Below are positions 16,738 through 26,044 of a stretch of DNA of 64,000 nucleotides, piece after piece. The stretch's first letter is position 1, and every line of letters begins with the position of its first letter. Source of the stretch: Gammaproteobacteria bacterium RIFCSPHIGHO2_12_FULL_37_14 (GTDB lineage: Bacteria; Pseudomonadota; Gammaproteobacteria; DSM-16500); NCBI GenBank assembly GCA_001801485.1, contig MGXV01000024.1:405-64404 (forward strand), given 5' to 3'. Made by a program: the position numbers and the translations under genes. The notes under the pieces were generated by a model, which worked only from the letters and a program-made list of their open reading frames with translations, was not told where the DNA came from and made no database searches.

Positions 16738-18222
16738 ATGTCTCCACAAGATCCGCTGGCGCAATTAAATGAAAAGCGAGACAAAGCTTATGCAGCGTTA
16801 GAGGAAAGCATTGCCATTGCCATGCAAGAAGAAGCTCTTCATAATCCAGACATCCAACACGCATTGAGAACTCAAGGTGATTTTTTGCGAAATCATATTT
16901 TAAATCCTTTGAAAGAGTGCCTACTTTCCCTAAAAAGCATCAACGATTTTGACTCGCTACCCGAGTTTGTTAAAAAATCCATTACTAATCTTGCTAATCA
17001 TCACTCGGCAGCAGAACGTCAATATGGAAATGTCCTTGCAGAATATACTAATTTTGACGATATCAAATATACTTACGATTCAGCCAAAACTATTTTATCC
17101 AGCCAAGATTATGTAGATGATTTATTTAATACCTTTGAACGCATTCTTAGAGTGGATCCTAACGATCTAAAAGACCAGCATGATATTGCTAAAATTGCCA
17201 AAGTCTTCGTTGATTTAGGCTACTGTTATCGCGAATTTTTTCCACAGGACGCAACGGCACCTAAAGAACATCCCTTATTTAAGGAAAAACCGGAGTTACT
17301 TGCCGCTATGGCTAAATCTGCTGCCTATGAATCAATCGATAATATGCTATGGCCATCGCCATCTGAATTTAGTGATAGGATTTCTTATGCCCAATTAGGT
17401 CAAGAACCTTATCTGCAAACTAAATATGGAATCAATAAGAAACCGGGCGATGGACTTGAACCTAAAAAACATCAAGTAGGTAGAATAACGGGCGGTGCTT
17501 TTTGGGCAAAAGTTAGTACTGAATCCAGTATTAATCATCTCATCACGAATTACGATAAACAGTCTGCTGAGCTAAACATGTTAAATGAAAAATTAGAAAA
17601 CATATTGAGCTCATCAGGCGATAAAAATGAAATTACCGCCCTGAATCAGGCAATCAAAGATAAAAAAATCACTTTCGACAAATTACAAGAACAAATGATC
17701 TACTTAAAAATTCCCTTTCAACCGGAAGAGAGAGGATTTGTTTCAACTTATGCAAACCATTGGCTGACGATGCAAGAACGCATGGCGAACCGCAATGAGC
17801 TACCCTTACCTCGTGTGGCTAGTGTTTCAGGATCAACAGCAAGACCACTTATTGCTTTATTAGATTTTGATGCTTTTACTAACAACAATATATTTGATTT
17901 TAAAAGTGCGCAGATGATTAGTAATTGTATTATGGGACTTTTTATTATTGCTGGGCACCATTCATACTATGAAGTGGCTGAAATCTATAATAGGCTCATT
18001 GATTATGTTGCGATTAATCATCCAGAGCAATTACCAAAAATCGTGAAAAACCAACCAGAAGAACAACTTCCTTATTTCAAACCTGGTTCTTATGAATCCT
18101 TTTTATATGAAAGTTACAGGGAAAACATTATTGAGCAGGCAGGAGTGAAGGAACAACTTGAAAAAATAAATCTATTGGATATTAAAATTAAAGAAATGAC
18201 CCGTGAATCGCCTCGTCCTTAA
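16738..18222 (+). CDS. Unknown 494-residue helical protein, candidate effector
   Basis: Started at the second ATG (16738), eight bases after GAGG. Not recognised. It is mainly helical with coiled-coil tendency near residues 270-330 (NYDKQSAELNMLNEKLENIL, ITFDKLQEQMIYLKI). Residues about 360-460 contain a more globular stretch: ARPLIALLDFDAF, a hydrophobic AQMISNCIMGLFIIAGHHSY, then YEVAEIYNRLIDYVAINHPE, resembling regions in other large Legionellales proteins, by impression only. No signal peptide; the tail ends KEMTRESPRP. Single gene with its own upstream AT-rich region. Effector status is inference. Confidence 0.55.
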   Translation: MSPQDPLAQLNEKRDKAYAALEESIAIAMQEEALHNPDIQHALRTQGDFLRNHILNPLKECLLSLKSINDFDSLPEFVKKSITNLANHHSAAERQYGNVLAEYTNFDDIKYTYDSAKTILSSQDYVDDLFNTFERILRVDPNDLKDQHDIAKIAKVFVDLGYCYREFFPQDATAPKEHPLFKEKPELLAAMAKSAAYESIDNMLWPSPSEFSDRISYAQLGQEPYLQTKYGINKKPGDGLEPKKHQVGRITGGAFWAKVSTESSINHLITNYDKQSAELNMLNEKLENILSSSGDKNEITALNQAIKDKKITFDKLQEQMIYLKIPFQPEERGFVSTYANHWLTMQERMANRNELPLPRVASVSGSTARPLIALLDFDAFTNNNIFDFKSAQMISNCIMGLFIIAGHHSYYEVAEIYNRLIDYVAINHPEQLPKIVKNQPEEQLPYFKPGSYESFLYESYRENIIEQAGVKEQLEKINLLDIKIKEMTRESPRP

Positions 18223-18263
18223 CTCTATCCTCTGTGTTCTCGTTCTCTCACTCTGAATAATGA

Positions 18264-19430
18264 CTAATGCTGTCGCCACACAAAAGCTGCGCTAATAACA
18301 TAATTCCAAACGGCTCCCATTAGTGCACCACTAAACCCTGCAAACCACCAACTATTTCCGCTATCGTAAAACCAGCTAGCCACACCAACATTAGAAAACA
18401 CACCGACACTGCAAACAAGCTCAAAGCGAATCAAACCAGCAAAAAAATGTCTTCCTACAAGACGTAGATCAGCGTATGTCAATATATTGTTCATTGTGAA
18501 ATTGCAAGCAATAACAAAAAGTGTAGATAATGTCTGCGCCAAATTAAATTGAAGTCCATAACTTAAGCCAATGTTCAATATAACCAGATGTACGCCCAGA
18601 CCAATCAATCCGACAAAGCTAAATAAGAGAAAACGAGCAGAGATCACACCTGCTGTTAGCTTGCCAATGATCAGTGAAACAAAATCTAATGCGATTCGTG
18701 CATCAAGTTTACTTTTGCCATGTTCTCGTTTACGGAATGAATAAGGAATTTCGACAATGCGAAGATTCTGGCGTGCTGTGGTGATGATATCTAAAAGAAT
18801 TTTAAATCCCTGTGTTCTGAGTGACGGTGCAAGTTCATCCATTAAAGTGCGGCGAATCATGAAAAACCCGCTCATGGGATCCGAAAGCGTAATGCCAAGA
18901 AAGCGACGTGTGACTAAAGTAGACCATCTGCTAAAACGCGCACGCCACACCGAAAGACTAGACAAAGAATCCGCTGTAACATAACGAGTTCCTACTGCAA
19001 GATCATCACCTGCCCGGAGTCGCTCTAACATAGGGATAAGGCATGATTCATCATGTTGCAAATCACCATCCATCACCGCTACATAAGATGCTTGGCTAGC
19101 CAATGCTCCTTCGAGAAAGGCGCCCGATAAACCGCGACGACCAATTCGTCGAATACACCTCACTCGGCGATCCTGTTTTCCTAGAGCACACACCAAAGCT
19201 GCTGTACCATCTGGAGAGTGATCATCGACAAATATGACTTCCCAATCGTATCCCTCTAATAGGTTTCGCAAACGTTCAATCAGTGGCAACACATTACGGC
19301 ATTCATTAAAAGTTGGTATCACAATAGTAAGCTCTGGCGCTGGCAGTTCAAGCGATGCTTGAGCAAAAATGTTACGATATTCTCCCACAGGACGGCTTAA
19401 ATCAACGACTGATTCTATAATATTTGTCAT
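18264..19430 (-). CDS. Polyprenyl-phosphate glycosyltransferase fused to GtrA-like membrane domain
   Basis: 388 residues. Residues about 30-250 form a GT2 family dolichol-phosphate-mannose-synthase-like domain: LTIVIPTFNECRNVLPLI, WEVIFVDDHSPDGTAALV, VAVMDGDLQHDESCL (metal-binding DxD-type DGD) and the IPYSFRKREHGKSKLD motif. Residues about 260-385 are four membrane helices of the GtrA type. Such fusions attach a sugar to undecaprenyl phosphate and flip it for surface glycan decoration (known for relatives). The base composition appears richer in G and C than its neighbours by eye, suggesting horizontal acquisition. Separate from the glm genes downstream. Confidence 0.88.
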   Translation of the reverse strand: MTNIIESVVDLSRPVGEYRNIFAQASLELPAPELTIVIPTFNECRNVLPLIERLRNLLEGYDWEVIFVDDHSPDGTAALVCALGKQDRRVRCIRRIGRRGLSGAFLEGALASQASYVAVMDGDLQHDESCLIPMLERLRAGDDLAVGTRYVTADSLSSLSVWRARFSRWSTLVTRRFLGITLSDPMSGFFMIRRTLMDELAPSLRTQGFKILLDIITTARQNLRIVEIPYSFRKREHGKSKLDARIALDFVSLIIGKLTAGVISARFLLFSFVGLIGLGVHLVILNIGLSYGLQFNLAQTLSTLFVIACNFTMNNILTYADLRLVGRHFFAGLIRFELVCSVGVFSNVGVASWFYDSGNSWWFAGFSGALMGAVWNYVISAAFVWRQH

Positions 19431-19493
19431 GTCATGGTCTGCCCATCTTGCTTCTAGCCCGACGAATAAACGATTACATCACAACATTCAGCT

Positions 19494-21332
19494 TTACTCG
19501 ACTGTCACCGATTTTGCTAAATTTCGTGGTTGATCGACATCAGTGCCTTTGAGAACAGCAACGTGATAAGCAAGAAGTTGTAAGGGAATAGTATATAAAA
19601 TAGGAGTTAATAGCGGATGAATCGCTGGCATAGCAATAATATGAGCATCAACAAATGCTTCTTGTTGAAAGACTTCAACTTGGTCTGTCAAAATAAACAA
19701 TCTACCACCACGCGTGCGTACTTCTTGTAAATTAGAAAGATTTTTTTCTAGTAAGCCATCGCCAGGGATAGTAGCAATGACTGGCATGTTATTATCCACT
19801 AAGGCGAGTGGGCCATGCTTCAATTCCCCTGAAGAATAACCTTCTGCATGAATATAAGATATTTCTTTCATTTTCAATGCACCTTCAAGTGCGATTGGAT
19901 AGAGTGCGCCACGACTAATAAATAAAGCATGTTCTTTATCAGTAAAAAATCGTGCCCACTCCGTAATGACGGTATCTTTTTGTAAAACTTTTTGAATTAA
20001 ACCGGGTAATGCTTGCAGTTGCTCCACTAATTTCATTTCTAGTTGCTGATCTAACCCGCGTTTTCTCCGTAAAGTAAGCGCAAATAAAAGTAGCGCAATG
20101 AGCTGTGTCACAAATGCTTTAGTGGATGCCACACCAATTTCAACGCCAGCGCGTGTGAGAAAATGTAAATTTGCTTCGCGCATCATGGTACTACCAGGCA
20201 CATTACAAATCACTAAACTACTGAGATAATCCAGTCGCTTTGCCAAACGTAAAGCTGCTAAGGAATCAGCTGTCTCACCTGATTGTGATAAGGTAACAAA
20301 TAAACTATTTTTGGATTGAGCAATGTCGCGATAGCGAAACTCGCTGGCTACTTCAATAGAGCAAGGAATTTGTGCTAAGGATTCAATCCAATAACGCGCT
20401 ACCATTGCTGCATGGTAGCTGGTACCACAAGCTACTAATTGTATATGTTGAGCAGCATCAAGCACGGCTTCTGCTTGAGAACCAAATATTGCTGGTAACA
20501 CATGATCTTTTGTTATCCGACCCTCTAAACATAGATTAACCGCATTGGGTTGCTCCATAATTTCTTTTTTCATGTAATGTCGATATTCACCACGCTCCAC
20601 TGCATCTACATTGATCGACAAACAATGTTGTTCTCGTGCCGTGTGTTGATGCGCTTTGTCATAAATAGCAACCGCATCCAGTGTCAAATCTGCAATATCG
20701 TGGTCTTCAAGATAAATAAATTGTTGCGTCACGGATAATAACGCTAGGGGATCAGAAGCCAGAAAGTTTTCGCCTTGACCTCTACCAATCACCAATGGTG
20801 CTCCTTGTCGCACACCAATGATACGTGCTGGATAATCTGTAGAAAAAATGCCCAAAGCATAGGCGCCTTCCAATTCATTGGCTGCGGCACGAACAGCTAG
20901 CAATAAGTCATTTGATTGAGTGAAATGATAGTGAATAAGGTGAACAGCTGTTTCGGTGTCCGTCTCAGAAAGAAATTGATACCCTTGGTTGATCAGTTTC
21001 TTTCGTAAAATCAAATGATTTTCAATAATACCATTATGAACAAGAGCAATTTTGTCATGCGAAACAAAAGGGTGAGCATTTTGTTCAGACGGTGCCCCAT
21101 GTGTCGCCCACCGCGTATGAGCAATCCCCATATAAGCTTGTAACGGCTGCGCATTCAGAGCTATCTCAAGTTCTCGCACTTTGCCAGCAACGCGTAAACG
21201 TTTAAGCTGAAATTCACTATCAATCACAGCCATACCCGCTGAATCATACCCGCGATATTCGAGTTTTTTTAAGCCATCGATCAACAATCTTTCGATTGGC
21301 CGTTTAGCCACTGCACCGACGATACCACACAT
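19494..21332 (-). CDS. glmS: Glutamine-fructose-6-phosphate aminotransferase
   Basis: 612 residues, normal. Makes glucosamine-6-phosphate for peptidoglycan and LPS. The N-terminal MCGIVGAVA gives Cys2 as glutaminase nucleophile, followed by AHTRWATHGAPSEQNAHPF and NGIIENHLILR; two SIS sugar-isomerase domains follow (CGTSYHAAMVARYWIE, TLSQSGETADSLAALR) and the end is NLAKSVTVE. It is the last gene of a minus-strand group with glmU two genes upstream. No ribozyme-like leader is seen. Confidence 0.97.
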   Translation of the reverse strand: MCGIVGAVAKRPIERLLIDGLKKLEYRGYDSAGMAVIDSEFQLKRLRVAGKVRELEIALNAQPLQAYMGIAHTRWATHGAPSEQNAHPFVSHDKIALVHNGIIENHLILRKKLINQGYQFLSETDTETAVHLIHYHFTQSNDLLLAVRAAANELEGAYALGIFSTDYPARIIGVRQGAPLVIGRGQGENFLASDPLALLSVTQQFIYLEDHDIADLTLDAVAIYDKAHQHTAREQHCLSINVDAVERGEYRHYMKKEIMEQPNAVNLCLEGRITKDHVLPAIFGSQAEAVLDAAQHIQLVACGTSYHAAMVARYWIESLAQIPCSIEVASEFRYRDIAQSKNSLFVTLSQSGETADSLAALRLAKRLDYLSSLVICNVPGSTMMREANLHFLTRAGVEIGVASTKAFVTQLIALLLFALTLRRKRGLDQQLEMKLVEQLQALPGLIQKVLQKDTVITEWARFFTDKEHALFISRGALYPIALEGALKMKEISYIHAEGYSSGELKHGPLALVDNNMPVIATIPGDGLLEKNLSNLQEVRTRGGRLFILTDQVEVFQQEAFVDAHIIAMPAIHPLLTPILYTIPLQLLAYHVAVLKGTDVDQPRNLAKSVTVE

Positions 21333-21408
21333 AAAGGCTTAGTCCTTGATGAAATTACCCGAATTATAGTGGGAATCGGAATAGATGGGAAGAAGAGCCG
21401 TTGTTCTG

Positions 21409-22665
21409 CTATCGTCCAGGCTTTGACTGCACTTCTTGCCGGTATTGTTGCGTCTGATTAATCATATGTTCTAACGTTTTACTTTTTACTGTAGTGATTT
21501 CAGTTTTTTTAAGAGAAAATTCTCTATCTTGGATCATCCGTAACATATCACGCGGTGTGTTTGCCGCTGTTAAAGAAAGCGTTGGCCGTTCTTTCTCCAA
21601 CACTGATAAAAAAGCTTGTTTCAATGCTTGCTTGGTTTGCTCACTACCTGTCAATTCATTTTGATAACGACTCATCAATTTTGTGATCAGTTGCTCAGCT
21701 ATATTGTCTCTTACATTTTCATCTCTGCTCTCTAGCGTTTTAGGATGGCTTTTCCAGGCAACTCTAGCTTGATGCTTCACATCTTCTAGAATATTCTTTG
21801 TCTTATCCCTTGTTAAGCCAAAATCTTTCATGATTGTATCCGCTAATAGGCTATAAAATGCTTCATGTTTATTCTTAAAAGAGCTTGTTTGCTGATGGAG
21901 GCTATCCATTTTTTGGTATTGCAAAGCAACTATCTTACCTTCTAGTAGTGAAGCATTTTCATCACCCCCTGTATATCTAGCTACTTTCATTCCTGAAGAT
22001 AAATTACTTTTGCTTTGCATAACGGTAAGCATTTGATCTCGTTCTTCTTGAGTTTTTAATTGATTATATATCTCAAGAAGATCTGGACGATATTCGAAAA
22101 CATGTTTTGAAATATCTGATTGTGCCTGAGCTAACTGCTGCATTTTGGCTTCAGTGAGCTGAATCACTTGACCATCTGGCGTGGTTAACTGAAGACCAGC
22201 TGCTTCAAGATCCGTTTTGAAATCTTTCCAAGAAAGCAAAGCATTTTCTTTTCTTTCTTTTTGCCACTTTTCGTAAAAAAGATTTTGTTCCTTGCTTAAC
22301 TCATCATATTGCTTATCTAAGGATGCTAAATCTTTCTTTAATTCTTCTATTGTTTTCAAACCTGAGGATGTCTCAATGGTAGTCTCTTTCGGTAAGGCAT
22401 CTAGATATTCCCAGTGTTCCGCTTCTTTGATAGCGATTTCCTGTTGTTTTAGTTTAAATTCCTGTTCTTTTTTTTCATCTTCGCGCAACATCACGATAAA
22501 CAAACGTTCTATATATTTTTCAAACTCTTTTTCCTTCGCAATGGATAATTGCACAGCATCGAAAAAATCTTTGCCTTCCAGTGTATTCGGATTCAGTAAG
22601 TTACGCACATATTCCGTTACTGTTGGATACATTGATTCGAGTGAGTTTACTGCTGTTTTAGCCAT
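21409..22665 (-). CDS. Unknown coiled-coil protein inserted between glmU and glmS
   Basis: 418 residues from the ATG at 22665 (GAAGGGA five bases upstream; the longer GTG start overlaps this site). Not recognised. Long charged helices dominate, with coiled-coil character around 60-85 (LREDEKKEQEFKLKQQEIA) and 105-150 (LKKDLASLDKQYDELSKEQ). A short motif TTPDGQVIQLTEAKMQQLAQ sits near 180. No signal peptide or membrane helix. It starts about 20 bases after glmU and precedes glmS, so it is probably cotranscribed with amino-sugar genes. It could be an effector inserted in a housekeeping operon or a cytoplasmic partner of unknown role. Confidence 0.6.
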   Translation of the reverse strand: MAKTAVNSLESMYPTVTEYVRNLLNPNTLEGKDFFDAVQLSIAKEKEFEKYIERLFIVMLREDEKKEQEFKLKQQEIAIKEAEHWEYLDALPKETTIETSSGLKTIEELKKDLASLDKQYDELSKEQNLFYEKWQKERKENALLSWKDFKTDLEAAGLQLTTPDGQVIQLTEAKMQQLAQAQSDISKHVFEYRPDLLEIYNQLKTQEERDQMLTVMQSKSNLSSGMKVARYTGGDENASLLEGKIVALQYQKMDSLHQQTSSFKNKHEAFYSLLADTIMKDFGLTRDKTKNILEDVKHQARVAWKSHPKTLESRDENVRDNIAEQLITKLMSRYQNELTGSEQTKQALKQAFLSVLEKERPTLSLTAANTPRDMLRMIQDREFSLKKTEITTVKSKTLEHMINQTQQYRQEVQSKPGR

Positions 22666-22684
22666 TATTCCCTTCACCTCATTA

Positions 22685-24034
22685 TTAATTTTCTTTGCTG
22701 CGCTGTTCCAATTTATGGGTCAATGTTAATTGATGCGGCGGAACATTTTTTGTCACGGTGGAGCCTGCTCCCAATACCGCTCCTTCGCCTATCGTCACAG
22801 GGGCTACTAATTGGGTATCTGAACCAATAAAAGCGCCATCGCCAATAATGGTTTTATGTTTATTTACGCCATCGTAGTTGCAAGTAATCGTTCCTGCACC
22901 TATATTGACACTCTTACCGATTTCACAATCGCCAATATAACTTAAATGGTTTATTTTGGTTTTTTCATCTACTGTGCTATTTTTTAATTCTACAAAATTT
23001 CCTACGTGGACTTGTGCAGCCAATACGGTGCCGGGCCGCAGTCGTGCAAAAGGCCCCACGATACAATTTGCGGAAACTACTGCGCCATCTATCATACTAT
23101 TTGCTTTTATTTCTACAGACTCCCCTAAGGTAACATTGCGTAAAATAGTATTGGGTCCAATGATACAATGATCGCCTATCACGACTTTGCCTTCTAATAT
23201 CACATTGACATCAATTCTTACATCCTGACCAATCACAACATCCCCTCGAATATCAAAACGAGAGGGATCACTTAAAAATACACCTTGTCGCAAAAATTTT
23301 TCAGCTTGCTGTCGTTGATAAAAACGCTCGAGGTGCGCAAGTTGCATACCATCATTCACCCCCAAAACTTCTTCGGGAATAACGGGCTCTACCGTATGAA
23401 TGTGTTTATTGTCTTGTACTGCACGAGCAATAATATCGGTTAAATAATATTCTTTTTGCGTATTATTATTTTTCAGTTCCGGTAACCATTTTTTTAAATT
23501 TTTCGCTGGGAAAAAATAAATACCCGAATTAATTTCATCAATTAATTGCTCTTCTTGGGTAGCATCTTTTTCTTCTATGATACCAATTACCTGATTCTGT
23601 AAATTGCGTTTTACTCGTCCGTATCCCATTGGATGATAAACGCGTGCCGTCAGCATACCAATCGCATCATCAGGTGTAGTCGTCATCAGTTGATTTAATG
23701 TTTCTACCGAAATTAATGGTACATCCCCGTATAAGACTAACACATGATCCTCATCAGAAATTTCTGGCAATGCTTGTAATAATGCATGAGCCGTACCTAA
23801 TTGCTCCTTTTGCTCTACCCAAGTAATAGGAACATGAGCAAAGGCCTGACGCACCGGCTGTCCTTGCTGGCTAATCACCACAATGGGTGGTCTAGCTATT
23901 TCCAACGAGCCCACTGTCTTCATAACATGTTTCAGTAATGATTCCCCTGCAAGGCGATGCAATACCTTAGACTCGCGAGATTTCATGCGCTTCCCTTCAC
24001 CCGCTGCCAAGATAACAATACATATCGATTTCAT
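22685..24034 (-). CDS. glmU: Bifunctional UDP-GlcNAc pyrophosphorylase / GlcN-1-P acetyltransferase
   Basis: 449 residues, normal. The N-terminal uridyltransferase has LAAGEGKRMKS, GTAHALLQA and LYGDVPLI; the C-terminal left-handed beta helix shows hexapeptide repeats (IGPNTILRNVTLGESVEIKA, HLSYIGDCEIGKSVNIGAGT, NYDGVNKHKTIIGDGAFIGS). It completes UDP-GlcNAc synthesis with GlmS. The start overlaps the upstream HD gene by four bases (ATGA). The neighbour downstream is the coiled-coil gene, then glmS. Confidence 0.97.
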   Translation of the reverse strand: MKSICIVILAAGEGKRMKSRESKVLHRLAGESLLKHVMKTVGSLEIARPPIVVISQQGQPVRQAFAHVPITWVEQKEQLGTAHALLQALPEISDEDHVLVLYGDVPLISVETLNQLMTTTPDDAIGMLTARVYHPMGYGRVKRNLQNQVIGIIEEKDATQEEQLIDEINSGIYFFPAKNLKKWLPELKNNNTQKEYYLTDIIARAVQDNKHIHTVEPVIPEEVLGVNDGMQLAHLERFYQRQQAEKFLRQGVFLSDPSRFDIRGDVVIGQDVRIDVNVILEGKVVIGDHCIIGPNTILRNVTLGESVEIKANSMIDGAVVSANCIVGPFARLRPGTVLAAQVHVGNFVELKNSTVDEKTKINHLSYIGDCEIGKSVNIGAGTITCNYDGVNKHKTIIGDGAFIGSDTQLVAPVTIGEGAVLGAGSTVTKNVPPHQLTLTHKLEQRSKEN

Positions 24035-25407
24035 GGTTTTATCTCTTGTATACTCGTCAATTTTTCAATTAGGATGATAATCGGCTTATCATCCACAATC
24101 ATCTTATCAATAGCAAGAAATGCCGTATGCTCCAGTTTATCTGAAATAGCATGAATCATGATGGAATAAGAACCAATAGATTTGACTTGGCCATGCTCAT
24201 TCACTACCCAAATTGGATCATCTTCACCACTATAGGAGCGATGTGGCGTTTGAATTAACAATAATTGCCAATCAGCATATTGAGGATAATTAAGCTTAAA
24301 CTCGCTTAATTCTTGCTCAATTTGTTTAAGATCCATTTGATCTAAGCGTAAAATTTTTGGCATTTTTCTCTGCCAAAGACGTTTAGCAATCTGTACTGCC
24401 GCATGTGAATCACTCGAACTAGATAGATTTTTGATCAAACTAAACACGTCATCATCGACAAGTTCTCGATAGTTTCTATAATTGGCATGAAGAAATGCTC
24501 GTTTATAAGTTTCTTGATCGACTGAACTTCCCAACCCCTGATTAAATAGATGTGCAGCCACTAAAAATTGACCCAAACGAGTCTGACGAATGGCTGTGAA
24601 TAATGGGTAATCTAAGAGATTGTGAGCCAGTTCTGCGAGTAATCGAACCAATAAACATTCTAAAGCTAATTTCTTTTGAGAATGATAAATATTGCGCGTC
24701 ATTAAGCGTCTAGCCATTAAATAATGCTCAACCACCCCAGTTCCTTTATGAGTAATACCTAATCGTTTGCCATTTTTTGATTCCACAATAGCAAGGCAAT
24801 GCAACATCCAGTGAAAATCAAATTCTCCATATCTTACTCCGCAAAAATGGCTGTCTCGTAATAAATAATCTAAGCGATCGGCATCTAATTGTGATGAGAC
24901 GATGTCAGCTAATACACGTTTAACCACCGGCCGATGCATAATCATATTTTCAATATATTGGAATTTTTCTGTCGTTAGGTGATAACCAGGATTCATTTCA
25001 TTATATGTTTCGAAAAATTCATTTGTTCTGTAATCAGCAAGAAAATAAGGGGTCCAATCTTCATGAAGAATCAACTTATTAATAAATATTCCTTCAAATG
25101 CATGTGAAAATGGACCATGCCCAATATCATGCAAAAGACAAGCGATCATCACCAGTTGTCGTTCTTCTTCCGCTAAACCTATTTTCTGAGCAATTTGACT
25201 GCCTAAATAACAACAACCAAGACTATGATTAAAACGGCTATGAACTGCTCCAGGAAAAATAAAATCGCCTAAGCCAAGTTGTTTTACATATCGTAGGCGT
25301 TGGAAATTTGGGCTATCAATAAAAGGTTTTACCCATTTATCTTCTGTCGTCGTAAATTGCATTGTGCCATGGACGGGATCTTTGATAACGTGATAAACAT
25401 TGTTCAT
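24031..25407 (-). CDS. HD-domain phosphohydrolase (dGTPase/SAMHD1-like)
   Basis: 458 residues. The HD metal site is readable: H61 (HSRFNHSLG), H93-D94 (LLHDIGHGPFSHAFEG) and the later Asp in QLDADRLDYLLRD. IKDPVHGTMQF at the N-terminus marks the YdhJ/SAMHD1-like branch. Family members hydrolyse dNTPs or related nucleotides; the precise substrate is unknown. It ends in overlap with glmU and begins three bases after thpR, forming one minus-strand run. Confidence 0.87.
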   Translation of the reverse strand: MNNVYHVIKDPVHGTMQFTTTEDKWVKPFIDSPNFQRLRYVKQLGLGDFIFPGAVHSRFNHSLGCCYLGSQIAQKIGLAEEERQLVMIACLLHDIGHGPFSHAFEGIFINKLILHEDWTPYFLADYRTNEFFETYNEMNPGYHLTTEKFQYIENMIMHRPVVKRVLADIVSSQLDADRLDYLLRDSHFCGVRYGEFDFHWMLHCLAIVESKNGKRLGITHKGTGVVEHYLMARRLMTRNIYHSQKKLALECLLVRLLAELAHNLLDYPLFTAIRQTRLGQFLVAAHLFNQGLGSSVDQETYKRAFLHANYRNYRELVDDDVFSLIKNLSSSSDSHAAVQIAKRLWQRKMPKILRLDQMDLKQIEQELSEFKLNYPQYADWQLLLIQTPHRSYSGEDDPIWVVNEHGQVKSIGSYSIMIHAISDKLEHTAFLAIDKMIVDDKPIIILIEKLTSIQEIKP

Positions 25408-25410
25408 GGT

Positions 25411-25992
25411 TTATGCGCCTATAAAATTAATTCTCTCCAGAACTCTATATCTGGAGCCTTCTGGTAAGGGTTCACTACGAAATAATATCACTTCATTGAT
25501 ATCCATTGCTTCCACAGAAAAATTCCGACAATCCGCCAGAAAATTCAAATTAATATCATGTGGATGCTTAATTCGACCGAGCGTCAAATGTGCTCGAAAC
25601 GGACGCTGTTCCAATTCATAATTGGATGCTTTTATCCCGTGTCCAATCAATGCCGAAAGTTGTGTTAAATTTTCTTGCGAAATGACCTTTAATACAATGA
25701 CTCTTGGCCGATAAGGATTAGGAAAAAGCTCCAAACCATCGAATATCAATTTTACTGATTTTACCTTATCTTGAAGTTGATCCCGTACATTTTGTATCAG
25801 TCTATCCAGATGCTCTGAATGTACTTCGGGTAAAAATTGCAACGTGATATGTAGGTTTTCTAATATTGACCAACGAATAGCATTAGTTTTTGACTTTTTC
25901 TTAAGCATATTAATCAAATTGCCTATTTGCTGCTTCACTGTTGCAGAAAGATCAATCGCAAAAAAAATGCGTATGAAAGGTGGTAATGTCAT
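25411..25992 (-). CDS. thpR: RNA 2',3'-cyclic phosphodiesterase (2H family)
   Basis: 193 residues. The two HxTx motifs of the 2H phosphoesterases are H48-I-T-L and H135-L-T-L, with RIFFAIDLS at the N-terminus and QRPFRAHLTLGRIKH in the second half, as in ThpR/LigT. It opens 2',3'-cyclic phosphates in RNA (known for the family). It heads the run thpR-HD-glmU-coiled coil-glmS and diverges from parB by 52 bases. Confidence 0.92.
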   Translation of the reverse strand: MTLPPFIRIFFAIDLSATVKQQIGNLINMLKKKSKTNAIRWSILENLHITLQFLPEVHSEHLDRLIQNVRDQLQDKVKSVKLIFDGLELFPNPYRPRVIVLKVISQENLTQLSALIGHGIKASNYELEQRPFRAHLTLGRIKHPHDINLNFLADCRNFSVEAMDINEVILFRSEPLPEGSRYRVLERINFIGA

Positions 25993-26044
25993 TCCATTTC
26001 TCCTGGTGTTTGATTATCATGACATATCAATATAGGATTCCATT

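Noticed and set aside
21333..21408. glmS ribozyme
   Set aside because: The short leader lacks the conserved fold and such ribozymes are a Gram-positive feature.
22292..22729. 145-residue plus-strand frame covering the 5' end of the coiled-coil gene
   Set aside because: Antisense to a charged helical protein; its Ser/Phe-rich sequence is the expected mirror of Glu/Lys codons.
25993..26044. parS site next to parB
   Set aside because: No TGTTTCACGTGAAACA-like palindrome was seen; CACGTG-like bits elsewhere lack the flanks.
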